A DNA stretch of 64,000 nucleotides from Scedosporium boydii. Its lineage: Eukaryota > Ascomycota > Sordariomycetes > Microascales > Microascaceae. The position numbers and the translations under genes are program-made. Each line of letters opens with the position of its first letter. The first letter of the stretch is position 1. A model generated the notes under the pieces. That model was given only the letters and a program-made list of their open reading frames with translations, did not search any database and was not told where the DNA came from. Location: positions 124,001-188,000 of the forward strand of contig NJFT01000017.1 of assembly GCA_002221725.1 (NCBI GenBank), written 5' to 3'. Shown in pieces: positions 1 through 10,113 of this stretch.

Positions 1-172
1 GGCTGGGCCAGTAGAGAGGCCTTTAAAGAAAGTACTTGACCGTCAAAGACAACCGATTGGATGTCACGGCCCGTGTCATAGGTCTCGGAAAGCAGAACGC
101 TGTCAAAGAATAATAATAATAATGGAAGGGCATCCCTTTGATAATACCGCCCACCTGCTTTTCTCGCATCTC

Positions 173-1944
173 CTAGCACTTGAACTCCCAAATAACATCC
201 TCCCATCCCATCCGTCTCTTTATCTTCACTCCCGGATCCTTATCGCCCCAGTCAGGCCGTTGCATAGCGGTCCCCGGAAACGCATTGGAAGCGGCAGGTA
301 CGGTTGCTCCCTCGACATCGAAGCCGGCGGCAACGGCGCCCACGAAAGCCAAGTTTTCTGCCTGAGCGAAAAACCGGCCAGGACACAGAGTACGCCCTCC
401 ACCAAAAGGGATCATGGCGCCCCTCCTCTTCTTCTCCTCCAGGTTCGGCGTGTCGATGAACCGTTCGGGTTTGAACTCGTGGGTGTCGTTCCCCCAAACC
501 GATGGGAGTTGGTGAGTTACTATGGTGGGCCACTGTACGTTAATGCCCTTCCGGAGGAGGTACTCCCGACCGGTGGCAGGGTCACGGAGAGTTGTGTCGG
601 CCATGACTCTTCTGTTGCCCAGCAGGTCCGAGTACTTTCTCAGAGTTTCCCTGTAGCATGCATACAACGTCGGGCATTCCTTCTCGAGGCGAGTTATGTC
701 GACCGTGGCGGTTCGGCGGCCATTGCCAGGGTTTGTCTCAGTGACTGACACCGACTCAACTTCGGAGCGGATACGATTGACCAGATCCTTGTTCGAAAAG
801 ACATTTAAGAAAAACCATATGAGCGTGGGAATAGTGTTGGAGGTGCCCACAAACGGCATGGAGAACTCAAGGTCAGCAAGTTCATTGTCGGGGATACCCA
901 GGCGACGTTGAAAAGCTGCGCGATTCTTGATAATGGCAGCAACGTCATCGCCTTCATCGAAATGACTTCTGTAAAAGTTCCGTAGCTTGGCCTGGCCGCG
1001 CTTCCTTGCGGCGAGGGACTTGGGTGCGACTACGTTTTGGGCTATCCCCAGAGCTAGCAGCGCCACGCCTTTCTCAAATTCCCTAATGCCATCTGTTAGG
1101 CCTTGCGTTTTGGGCGGGTATTACCAGCGGAAACGAGTTGGAACCTCGAAGGGGGCCGAAGGGAACTTACAGAAAGTCGGGCACGTCCTCGCTGGTGAAT
1201 GGATTGTTTTTGCCATACAAAGCGGTCATGGTCGCCAAGACCATCAAATTTCGGAGCCAGTCTCCCACGTCGTCAACTTTTAGGTCCTCTCCGGCTCGGA
1301 TAGAATTGAGAAGTTTGGAAAGGTCGGTGAGAGCCCTGGCGTTCATGCGGAAAACGTTCTCACCCGACAAAGAGCTGTGGATGACCTGAGAAGCTTCCTC
1401 GAGCCTGCCCGGCTGGGAGAAAATCTCAACTTGGCGTTGGGTCATTCCCATGGAGCCTGTGGCGAACTCGAGGGTGAATGGGTCGAAAGACAAGTTGCGG
1501 TTGCGCATGGCAGCGCTGATGAGCGCTGGGTCGTTGATGACGTAGATGTAGCCATTGAGCATGGGGAGAGAGCAGATGGGCATTGACGTTTCCTTGCTAG
1601 CTATGATGTTAGAATTCTTGGTCGTAGAGATACGTAAAAGCAAGACGGAGAGAGAGTGAATTTCAGTCTGTGATACATGCGAAATCCAAGGCCAAACATG
1701 AAGCAGAAGAAGATGATGATGATGAGGAGATGGCATACTAAAGACGGTCAAACAGCGAAGTGTGCTCTCGGATGAAGGCAACAAGATGGCCAAAAAAGGG
1801 AACTTTAGGCTTTAAAATAGGGGGTTCTCGAATGCCGACAGTGGGAAAGACGAGGCGATTGAGGAGGTAGAGTGCCGCCGGAAGGGCGGCAAGGGCAGCG
1901 ATGGTTCCAGGCGTCCAGTCGGACGTGAGAAGATAGCTCGTCAT
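173..1944 (-). CDS. Cytochrome P450, CYP7/CYP8-like (oxysterol hydroxylase type)
   Basis: This is a haem-thiolate monooxygenase, probably ER-anchored by the hydrophobic segment at about residues 10-30. My model is complement(join(173..1082,1171..1596,1739..1944)), giving 513 aa, a normal P450 length. The introns have GTATGC and GTAAGT donors and all three exons join in phase. The haem-binding loop FGGGRTLCPG carries the cysteine ligand near residue 444, and the K-helix ExxR is in YRETLRK. FGGGRTxCPGR is the form I associate with fungal relatives of CYP7A/CYP8 (cholesterol 7-alpha-hydroxylase or prostacyclin-synthase annotations), but the substrate cannot be read from sequence. The acceptor of intron 2 (exon 3 at 1082) was chosen because the nearer AGs put a stop in frame; that junction is the least certain part. 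There is no linked pathway gene within 3 kb. Confidence 0.9.
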
Positions 1945-3219
1945 GTCGAGATCGGACGCCCACTGGGTATATTAATGGGAGATGCGCGAGGAAGTTTAAC
2001 ACCGAGTGAGGTTCCACGACACCCTCAAGGAAGAGAGGAAAAGAAGGAGGTTGAAAATCATGGATGAGAGAAAGTGTCTTGACGAGGGAGGACGAACCTG
2101 GGTTCGGACTTCGGAGATGCTATCACGGTCACGTGACGTAAGCAGCCACGATGCCCCGACTCGCCAAGGAGGAATCCGAGAGCCCAACACCACTTGTGCA
2201 CATGAAATTTAGCTGAAGACTGCCGAAGCCGAAGGTCCCAGAGCCCCTCCAGCCTTGGCATCTCCAACGGTCACGCCTCCGTGGTGCGATGGATTATTTG
2301 CTGTCGTCTGCCGTTGATCGCGTTCTTGTCGATAATATAGTAGTGGCCTTGTTTCCTCTGTTGTCGATAGCCTCACCCAACTCTCATAGAGCCTCTTGAT
2401 GTCTCCAAAGGAAAGAGGGGAAAGGGTAGAGTGGCTACTTTTCTGGAGTCAAACCCTGACTGGTCTCCTGGGGGATTTTTCTTCTCACCTCTTCAGGTGA
2501 GGGAAGTCCTCGACTGATCCCTCTTGCTTCTCGCCCATGTTGACTGGAACGAGGCTGTGCAGCCTGTGCCGCTATCAACCGCCTGGGAGCATAGACCTTT
2601 GGTAAAGATAGATTCTGAAAATACCAGCTTTTAGATTGGATTTAACAGTCTTACTATCCGGAGCTATCACAGCAGGGACAGCGTATCGTAGAATGCTAGA
2701 GTAAAGATAACTTGCTATGCAACATATAGTTTATGTAGATTAAGCCGGCCGGGGAAGTAGGCTGTCGGCCAGACTAGAATATCCAACATAATTCAAGACA
2801 TTATCAAAGGAGCAGCTAAACAGAGAACGGATTTAAATTAGTAGAGTGGAAAGTTGGCCTATACTACACTCCAGTCCACCACCGTGTCTTTAAGAGCTGC
2901 GTGACCACCACTCAGGGACAACACCAATCGGCCTCCGACTGCCTAGGCTCAGTGACACTTCTCGTCTTTATTTTCCCAGCGAATGGTGTTAGACTGGGAG
3001 ATTTAACCCTCAACGAGATACAAAAGTGTCATGTGTGATCTACTTATAGCTAGACCATTTGACAACAATAAGATGCTCCAAGTGTCGCGACCAGCGGCGC
3101 TTGACTGTAAGTAGTCTTATATAGCCACTGCACTAGCTGTCCTTACCAAAAGGAATAAAAAGAGAATAAAAGAAGAAAAAAAAGGGGTAAAAGAAAGGAC
3201 AAAAAGATACAAAATAAAA
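1945..3219. other. Intergenic, no gene seen
   Basis: No ORF here has recognisable protein character or splice-compatible neighbours. A short near-perfect hairpin (tcacct-cttc-aggtga, about 2485-2500) is present. The first few hundred bases are presumably the promoter of the leftward P450. The last 80 bases are A-rich on the + strand and lie just 3' of the 5S gene. Confidence 0.6.
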
Positions 3220-3338
3220 ACATACAACACCAGGGATTCGCTGGTCGTCACCGACCCAACTACTAGTCTGGCGCTTCGCAGCTTGTGTACAGGGGAGCGG
3301 ACGGGACCCTCAATATTCTGCGAGCTATGGTCGTATGT
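3220..3338 (-). rRNA. 5S ribosomal RNA, diverged variant
   Basis: Read on the minus strand, this 119-nt segment begins ACATACGACC and ends GTTGTATGT, which pair as a perfect 9-bp helix I. Blocks typical of ascomycete 5S rRNA are intact: CCCGTCCGCT in loop B/helix III, TAGTAGTTGGGT, and CCAGCGAATC. Other parts differ from the consensus as I remember it, but the differences keep pairing. Helix II is GCTCGCAG against CTGCG-A-AGC with one bulged A, and helix IV is GGTCG-GTGA-CGACC. A T-run (TTTTTATTTT) follows the 3' end directly and suits a Pol III terminator. Single dispersed 5S genes are normal in Pezizomycotina. It could be a functional minor 5S type or a young pseudogene; retained pairing favours the former. 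Confidence 0.85.
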
Positions 3339-4061
3339 ACCCGAACGTCGTTGATATCCACCCTATAGAGGGAACGTCGGCAGTAGACCTGCCCTGTGTA
3401 ATCCTCGCTTGCGGATGGGAGGACCGCCCAAGGACGTGAGGTTAAACCCCTTCCCGTCGAGCAAGACTGTGATGGAGACGACGGGGCGGACAAGGCCGAG
3501 GTAACTAAGCCGCACAGAATACCAAAGCCTTAAAAAAGTTCCTTAATCTTGACCGTCTTCTGGGGATATCCTACTTCGGCGGGGGCTGGAACCTGGGGAA
3601 GCTTCACTTGGGATAACGATTCTAAAGGTTATAATTATATACTGGAGCAGAGTCCTCTATACTACGGACCACCTGTTTAGTTAAATATTGCCGTGAAGTG
3701 TTGGACATGGTAACGAAGGCTCTCGTCAGTCACTCTTGAGAAGGAGCTGGGGCTGACGGGTCTATGTCAAATCTGCCTATATCATCATCCTCGATGATCC
3801 AGCCTCATCTTCCTAATGTCCTGTTCTACGCGAAACGTGGGTCCATAGGCGGAGGATACTCTTGATTTATTCGTTCCGTTTCTCTGAACTGTATTGTTTC
3901 GCCGGTTCGCCAATGAGCTGCAACAGTGTTTTCAATCCCTTTATCGTAGTCACATCCCTGAGGCTGGGAAACAATTTTCTCTGGCGCATGGCCATCGTAC
4001 GGTCGTGGGTGAACCTAACCGGACAACTCTCATCGCTCGGTCATTCGATTCTTTGCAGGCA

Positions 4062-4094
<33 letters not shown>

Positions 4095-5239
4095 CCCCGA
4101 CATGTGGAAGACAAATGTCTGCCGCCGCCATTTTTTTTTGTTTCTCTATGACTACAGCAGCGACGCTTGCCCATACAAAGATGAAGGTCAGACCATGCAG
4201 GAGAGTCAGGAGAGTCCGAGTGTGCTTGGTATGATACTCTCGACCGCCACAAAAGACTCAACGGTGATGTCTTTGCTGATCGGAGAGAACTACGTCTTGT
4301 GTTGCAGCTTGTGTTGTAGCACGTAATTCATCTTTTGAAAGCCCGAGGAGCTCCGATATGTGCTAGGGGCGTTTTAAGGTGTTTACATCGTCGTGACACG
4401 ATTTTATGTTTGGGGGGGGGGGGAAATTGTCGATTTTGGGTCTTTGAAGTTTGGGAAGCAACCGAAATACCCAGTCGTTGATGGCGTAAATGTGAACTCT
4501 TCTGTGCCTCGGTTCTCAATGCAACGGCCAAGCCAAGGCATCCATTACTGGTAACCACAGTCTCATGCCGATCCTCTCTTGCGCATGGGAAGTTTGATCA
4601 TAAGAATCCCTCGCCACGGTTTCATTGTGGAGGATGGAACTTGGAACGCAACATCGCCTCGGCTGGTGCCTGCCAAGCCACACTCGAGTCGCTTGTGCGA
4701 CGGGGGACCTGACCCGAGCGGAGTGTAGGGCTGGCTTGGCCCAGAACGGGCTAATTAGCCAAGGTCTCGTTAGTGGACGGCGGACAGTGAGACAGGCACT
4801 AAAAGGCCCGGCCAAGACCTCTGCGTGGGGTGCCATTGTTCGAGACTCTGAAAGCTGGGTCGATCCAGTGTTAGTATCTTGTCTTTCAGGGCAGGTGGCG
4901 GTGCAAAAGGTTCAATCCAATTTCCAAACCCAACACAGCTTGTTCTCTGATCGGCCGGTCAGCCGGAATCCTGCAGCTCTGTTCCTGCCACGTCCACTTT
5001 CTCTCCGACTCCTTCCCATTCAATTCTCACCATTTCCTCGCGTCCGCATCTGACTCCTTCGACGACCAACGTCGATTGCGCCTTGTTCAACCACGATGTT
5101 TCCCAAACAAATTATCCCGGCCCAGCCCATGCATGTACGGTAGGCATTTCCCGGCGCGAAGTGCTCGTACAGCCAGACACAAAAATCAACAAATAAACAG
5201 ACCACGACAACAGAGCGACACCGTTCGCAGTTGCCTGTC
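3339..5239. other. Intergenic, no gene seen
   Basis: The region holds a T29 run (4066-4094) and a G12 run (4412-4423) but no convincing coding exon. The ORFs present lack protein-like composition. The last 200 bases are pyrimidine-rich on the + strand and probably form the promoter and 5' UTR of the glycosyltransferase at 5240. Confidence 0.6.
4066..4094. repeat. T29 homopolymer
   Basis: An uninterrupted run of 29 T lies in a gene-free region. A second T29 run occurs at 52255-52283. Such runs can be poly(A) tails of retroposed sequences read on the other strand, or simple slippage tracts. I see no coding relic attached. Confidence 0.9.
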
Positions 5240-6655
5240 ATGGCTCCCCACCTGCAGCGGCACGCGAACCTGAACCAGCAGGGCCCGCGCCGATTCTACT
5301 TTTCCTCCCTGCGCAGACATCGTAGGCGCATCGTCGCCGTTGCTATCATTGTCGCGATCTACTATTTCTTCAGATTTGCCCCCGCACCGCCCCGCAACCT
5401 CGCAAACTCAAACGGCGGCCGCCCAACGCGCACGACGCCAGACCGCGCCCTGGACCCCCAACCTCATTTCATCTATCGCTCGTCGTTCCGAACGAACCCT
5501 AATTCCGCATACGAGGCAGACGTCGACGCGGCGCTCGTGGGTTTAGAGCACCGTGTTACGCGAGGAGAGATAGACGACGGAGAGAACGTCTTGCAAAAGC
5601 GACCGCGCAAGCTATGGCAAATCTTGCTCGGCCCAGCTGAGAGGGGTCCAGATTCCTGGGCCTTCGAAGAGAAGAATCGCGCATGGGAATATACCGTATG
5701 TTTCTGCCTCGTTTACCAAGCAGCCTTCTTCCTCCATCAATCGATGCAATTGTCACCTCAAAGAGTCTAACCAGATTTCTTCCTGCTTCAGGTCGTAAGA
5801 GACGAATGGGCGAATAGCTTCGTCAACGGCACATTCGGCGCGATCCCCGGCCTCGTTGACCTCTACAAATCCTACCCCTACGACGTCCTCCGTGCTGATC
5901 TGCTCCGCTACCTCATACTCTGGTTTTACGGCGGATACTACGCCGACACCGACATAAACCCCGCCCGCTCCATCGACTCCTGCCCGCCCCTCGCGCCTGT
6001 TTTACCTACGAATCAGGACACCCACAACTCCAACATCTCGCTCGTCATCGGCATCGAAATCGATGAGCCTTGGGCGTCGGCTAAACTGATGCGTGAATGG
6101 CACTGGATAAGAACGTACGGCTTCGTCCAGTACAATCTATACGCGCCGCAGAGGTTCAGCCCTTTGCTTCGGAGAGCGATCGTCCGCGTCCTCGCCCATA
6201 CAAAGCGACATAAGGACGCGAGCTGGCTCACGGGCCCCATATACAACGAGAAGACGATTCTCGAAATTACCGGCCCTGGTGTTTTTACCGATGCCGTTCT
6301 CGACGTCTTATCAGAGACACTACCGATAACTCATCCCCTGGTTCAGGCGTCCGTGGCCGCAGACGCAGAGGTGGGGGATTTGGCCGTTCCCGTTGGCGCC
6401 GAGAACAAACGCGAGCGCGTCACTTGGGCGCCGTTTCATCGTCTGCGTGCGCCGTTATGGGTTGACGCTACGGAGGCTGCCGCGGGCAAATCTATGGGCG
6501 GACTCGGAGTTCTTCCCATCAGCGTATGGGGCAACGGTCAGAGGCACAGCGGCTCTGAAAGTTTCCGGAGTCCGCACGCGTGCATCAACCACAGGTTCAA
6601 GGGCACATGGAAGAAGGGTTGGTGGCAGCGTTGGTTTGGGAAGCAAAATCGATGA
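5240..6655 (+). CDS. GT32 glycosyltransferase (OCH1-like), type II membrane protein
   Basis: This is a predicted Golgi glycosyltransferase of the DXD-sugar family (GT32, the family of yeast Och1 initiating alpha-1,6-mannosyltransferase). The model is join(5240..5695,5792..6655), 439 aa, with a phase-0 intron (GTATGT...TTCAG). A short basic cytoplasmic tail (LRRHRRR) precedes one membrane anchor (IVAVAIIVAIYYFF, about residues 34-49), giving type II topology. The catalytic core begins RKLWQILLGP and contains DVLRADLLRYLILWFYGGYY followed by ADTDI, whose DTD is the DXD motif that binds the metal and nucleotide sugar. The C-terminus has SPHACINHRFKGTWK, typical of this family. The start was placed at ATG 5240, which keeps the N-terminal anchor. 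Donor sugar and acceptor are not determined. Confidence 0.93.
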
Positions 6656-7699
6656 TTGCCTTGATTGTCTTGATCTTCTTCCTGGGGAGTGGATGGTATG
6701 ACTTGACCAGTCTAGACCTTCCTGAGCCGCCGCGCCATGAAGGATGGTACTTGGAACGAAGCTACAATTTGACCCTACAGTCGGATCAGCAGCACGGCCG
6801 ATTTTGTCACCGGCCCCCGGATAATGTTCCATTCTGTGCGATGATCGCCACGGATATATCACGTTTGGCTCACGGTCGTCTTAAATGTAATTGATACCCA
6901 GTTTTACTTGCGTCTTGCAGTCCTTCTCATTGACTGTCTCAACCGTTTTGTGATGCGCCTTGCCGTCAAGGCCATATGGAGACGAGTTTTCGTGACTGGC
7001 GTTTCTGATAACTTGAGCCCGGACACAAGAATTGTAGGTCACATAACACCGACTCGATTGAACACACAAAATAAAAATAGTATGCGACACTGTCTCGGCA
7101 TTCTCGGCTGCAAAGCAAGAACGAAATAAGACAAGGTGACACCTATCACCTACCAGTAGAGACAGCGTTTGTTTCAACCGCTTCTCCTCCTTCCAACAAC
7201 CTGCTTCCTGTTTCCCGACTTTGGTCCGACAAAACAACCCACGCGTCGGTCATTTGCTATTCCTAGCCCGAATCCTCGATGCGCGTGCGCAAGGATGTGA
7301 TCGCACCCGCAACTCGCCCCTAGCGGGTCTGCCATCTCTCGTCACATCATCGCCCACACCTGGTTCGGGCAAGAGGCGAGGCAAATATCCAGAGATGCGG
7401 GAATCGTGACAGCCGTAAATGACTCCCGCTCGTGTAATAACGAGCAGTCCGGTTTAAAGTGAACAATAACAGAAATAAAATTTAGTAATCAGTCGACCCA
7501 TGTCAAGACTGGTTAGAGTTCAATCTCTTGATGGCAGTCAACTTCCATAATGCACCAGGATCAGGCCACATTCATACCTAGGTTCAAAAGCCTGATCATC
7601 AGCTATATCTCGAAGATATTTCGTATTTCCCCAGAAAGCCTGAAGGTATCATACTTCGTACACTACCTTGAGCCATTCGTTTGTGAATCAAGTTAAGAG
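6656..7699. other. Intergenic, no gene seen
   Basis: About 1 kb between two rightward genes. I see no coding exon, RNA gene or repeat. It includes the 3' flank of the glycosyltransferase and the promoter of the NmrA-like gene. Confidence 0.6.
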
Positions 7700-8815
7700 A
7701 TGACCACAAATTCTACTTACCGTCCATTCCTTGTCCTAGGCGGAACCGGGACCGTCGGTAGCCGTGTTACCCACCACCTCCGGAAGGAGGGCCATCCAGC
7801 CCTCATTGCCTCTAGATCGGCGAAGGGGAATGGCGAAGGTCCCCTCGCTGCCAAGGGCGCTGTCTACTTCGACTGGTATGATGAGTCCACATATTTAAAT
7901 GCATTCAACCACCCCCTCGCCGTCGGCTGCGGCGGGATCCGGGGAATTTTCATCGTCGCGCCGCCATCGACAAATATGGCCCCTGCCATCCAGGCATTCA
8001 TCGATCTCGCAAAAGGGAAAGGGGTCCGTAAGTTTGTGTTCGTGAGCGCCAGTTCCGTGTCCATGGGCGATGAGGTCCTCGGGGGACTGGTCCACAAGTA
8101 TCTATATGAGTTAGGTTCCGCGGGCGAGATCGAGTGGGCTGTTTTGAGACCATGTTGGTTTATGGGTATGTGTACACAGCCCTTTTTCTTTTCCCCTGGG
8201 AAGAGCTGCAAACCATGAGAAGTCCCAAAGCCTGGAAATGTCCTCTAATATATCCTCAGAAAATTTTATCACACAGCGTGAACGGGTGGATTTCTCCCCA
8301 GAGGGCGGCGTTATATACTCGGCCACGGGCGAAGGACGCATTCCTTTTGTTTCAGCGGACGACGTAGCCGAGTGCGCTGCGTGCCTTCTCTTAGACCCGG
8401 ATCCGCCGAATTCCGATTTCCTCATCCTAGGTCCAGAGGCACTATCGTATGGAGATGTGAGTGCACCGATGCCTACACGGCGATCATCCTACCTATGCCT
8501 TAATTCTTAGCTCCAGAAAGTCGCTTTCTATGGAGTGCCGCTACTAAACCGATACATCAGGCGGCAAAGATTTTGTCCGAGGTCCTGCGAAAGCCAGTGA
8601 TTCACAAAGACCTCACAGTTTTCGAAATGGAAGCCAGGCTTCGGTCCTTTGGAATTTCGGAGGATTATGCCAAAATTCTGGGCGCTATGGAGACGAATGT
8701 CAAACACGGCTCCGAGGACAGAATGGATGACAGCGTGCTTGCAATAACGGGGAAACGTCCCAAGACACTTCGGGAATGGGCCGAGGAGTACGAGGCGGCA
8801 CTGCTGGAGACTTGA
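7700..8815 (+). CDS. NmrA-like NAD(P)-binding oxidoreductase, EasG/FgaFS-like
   Basis: This is an atypical short-chain dehydrogenase of the NmrA/ergot-alkaloid dehydrogenase group. The model is join(7700..8165,8260..8456,8561..8815), 305 aa, with all exons in phase. The N-terminus FLVLGGTGTVGSRVTHHL is the dinucleotide-binding GGTGxxG loop and strand beta-1. KFVFVSASSV and WAVLRPCWFM match the core strands of the family. The C-terminal helix region (ILSEVLRKP, LREWAEEYEAAL) is typical of EasG-like reductases. That resemblance does not make it an ergot-alkaloid gene: no prenyltransferase or other eas genes are nearby, and such proteins are widespread orphan reductases in fungi. Intron 1 splits the codon after TGGTTTATG. 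Confidence 0.88.
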
Positions 8816-9122
8816 TTTTGGCTACTCAACCTTTGGACTAATCTATAGAATGTCTGAGGAAATGGATGCCGGTATTCTCCGTTCTAGTATCAACGAACAT
8901 GTTAGCAAGCATTATTCACGGGAAGTACCGTGCCCCAAGACGTAGGCTTTAGCGCAGAGGCAAGTCCAGGGAGCTCGTGTTAGTAGAATTTTCTCGCATA
9001 GAGCATGGATAATTGCAATTCTAGTTGAAAGGCAGTCCAAACAGGTTTGGCGGCAGGTACATTACCCAGCATATAGCCAGCCCAAGATGCCGGTTCCACT
9101 AGGAAGGCCCAGAAGCACCAAG
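8816..9122. other. Intergenic between convergent genes
   Basis: About 300 bases of 3' flanks between the NmrA-like gene and the leftward PQ-loop gene. Nothing distinctive is seen. Confidence 0.6.
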
Positions 9123-10113
9123 TCAGTTGGACAGTAAGGGACTAGTCTCGTCCTGACCCGTATACGGCCGTTTCTCTTCCTCCATGATCCTCCACAGAAG
9201 CGCAACCGCCAAAAGGAGACTCTGGGCAAAACCAAACAGAAAATTGTCCACGGCAGCATAACCGACGTATTCGTACCACTCCGTCCAAGTCGGCCGATCA
9301 ATTATCATCCTCCAAGTCCATGAGACACGCATCAACAGAAACACTAATGCTTGCACAACAAGTCCCCTTACCCTCAAGCTCTGGGGAACAGGACATCCCT
9401 GCATGACGAGCCATTGGCAAAAGAGCGACAAGGGGAAGATGCCCGCCGTGACGAACCAGTTCACCCAATACGTATGCACGGACAAGAACATATCAGGACC
9501 CCACTGTCGTTGTCCCGGACGAACATTTAAAAAGTATGCGAATATGGGAACGATGGAAACGGAGGCGAAGGCCAGATATCCGAGTATGACCGTGATCTTT
9601 CCAAATTGGCGGCGGGGAGGGTGCCAGATTGCCGCGGCGAATCTATGTGTGGTCAGTCAAGCCCAAGTAAAGAAGAAGAGGGTGGTCCGCCCACGTCACC
9701 GTCGTTCCCAATAGCAGAACCCACATCTGGATGAAGTTCAGCCAGTCGCCAAAGGTTGGCGGCGTGGACACTTCGCTATCTGGATAGCTCTCGTTGAAGA
9801 GGAAATTGCCCGAGTACAACGTAAATTGCTCCATGGCAGAGACCGTACTCAATAATAGGTATAGCACAGATATGCCCGCAGAATTCTCTGTCGAAACGAT
9901 CTCGTGAATTTGAGGATGGAAAGAGATGGCGCTCACGATAAGAAGGGCCCTGACTTCTCGGAAGACGAGGCATCAATACGAGTTATTCAATACATAACTC
10001 GTCGACTGAGGGGCAGATACTAGACTCTGGAGAGTAGGGAGGGACACTCACGCTCGAATAGTGTTATCCAGCAGAGTGAGGACACCCACGATATCAGTTT
10101 CTTCTTGTTTTTT
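9123..10113 (-). CDS. Fungal multi-pass membrane protein with PQ-loop motif
   Basis: I recognise a PQ-loop-like protein of unknown substrate. Exons supported by phase are 9123..9642, 9695..9949 and at least 10052..10113 (minus strand). The second exon contains SAISFHPQIHEIVSTENSAG followed by ISVLYLLL, which fits the PQ-loop pattern of a Pro-Gln pair, then Ser-x-Gly-x-Ser and a membrane helix. Further helices follow: WLNFIQMWVLLLGTTV, ILGYLAFASVSIVPIFAYFL, YWVNWFVTAGIFPLSLF, LVVQALVFLLM and FLFGFAQSLLLAVALL. The protein ends in a short tail DETSPLLSN. PQ-loop proteins include lysosomal amino-acid exporters and sugar transporters. I could not find a start codon in frame upstream, so the 5' end is unresolved and an additional small first exon is likely. 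Confidence 0.72.

Noticed and set aside
4625..5053. 142-codon ORF upstream of the glycosyltransferase
   Set aside because: Composition is not protein-like, no domain is recognisable, and it lies in the likely promoter and 5' UTR.
7700..8815. Assignment as an ergot-alkaloid cluster gene
   Set aside because: EasG-like sequence alone is not enough; no dimethylallyltryptophan synthase, catalase or other eas gene is in the window.
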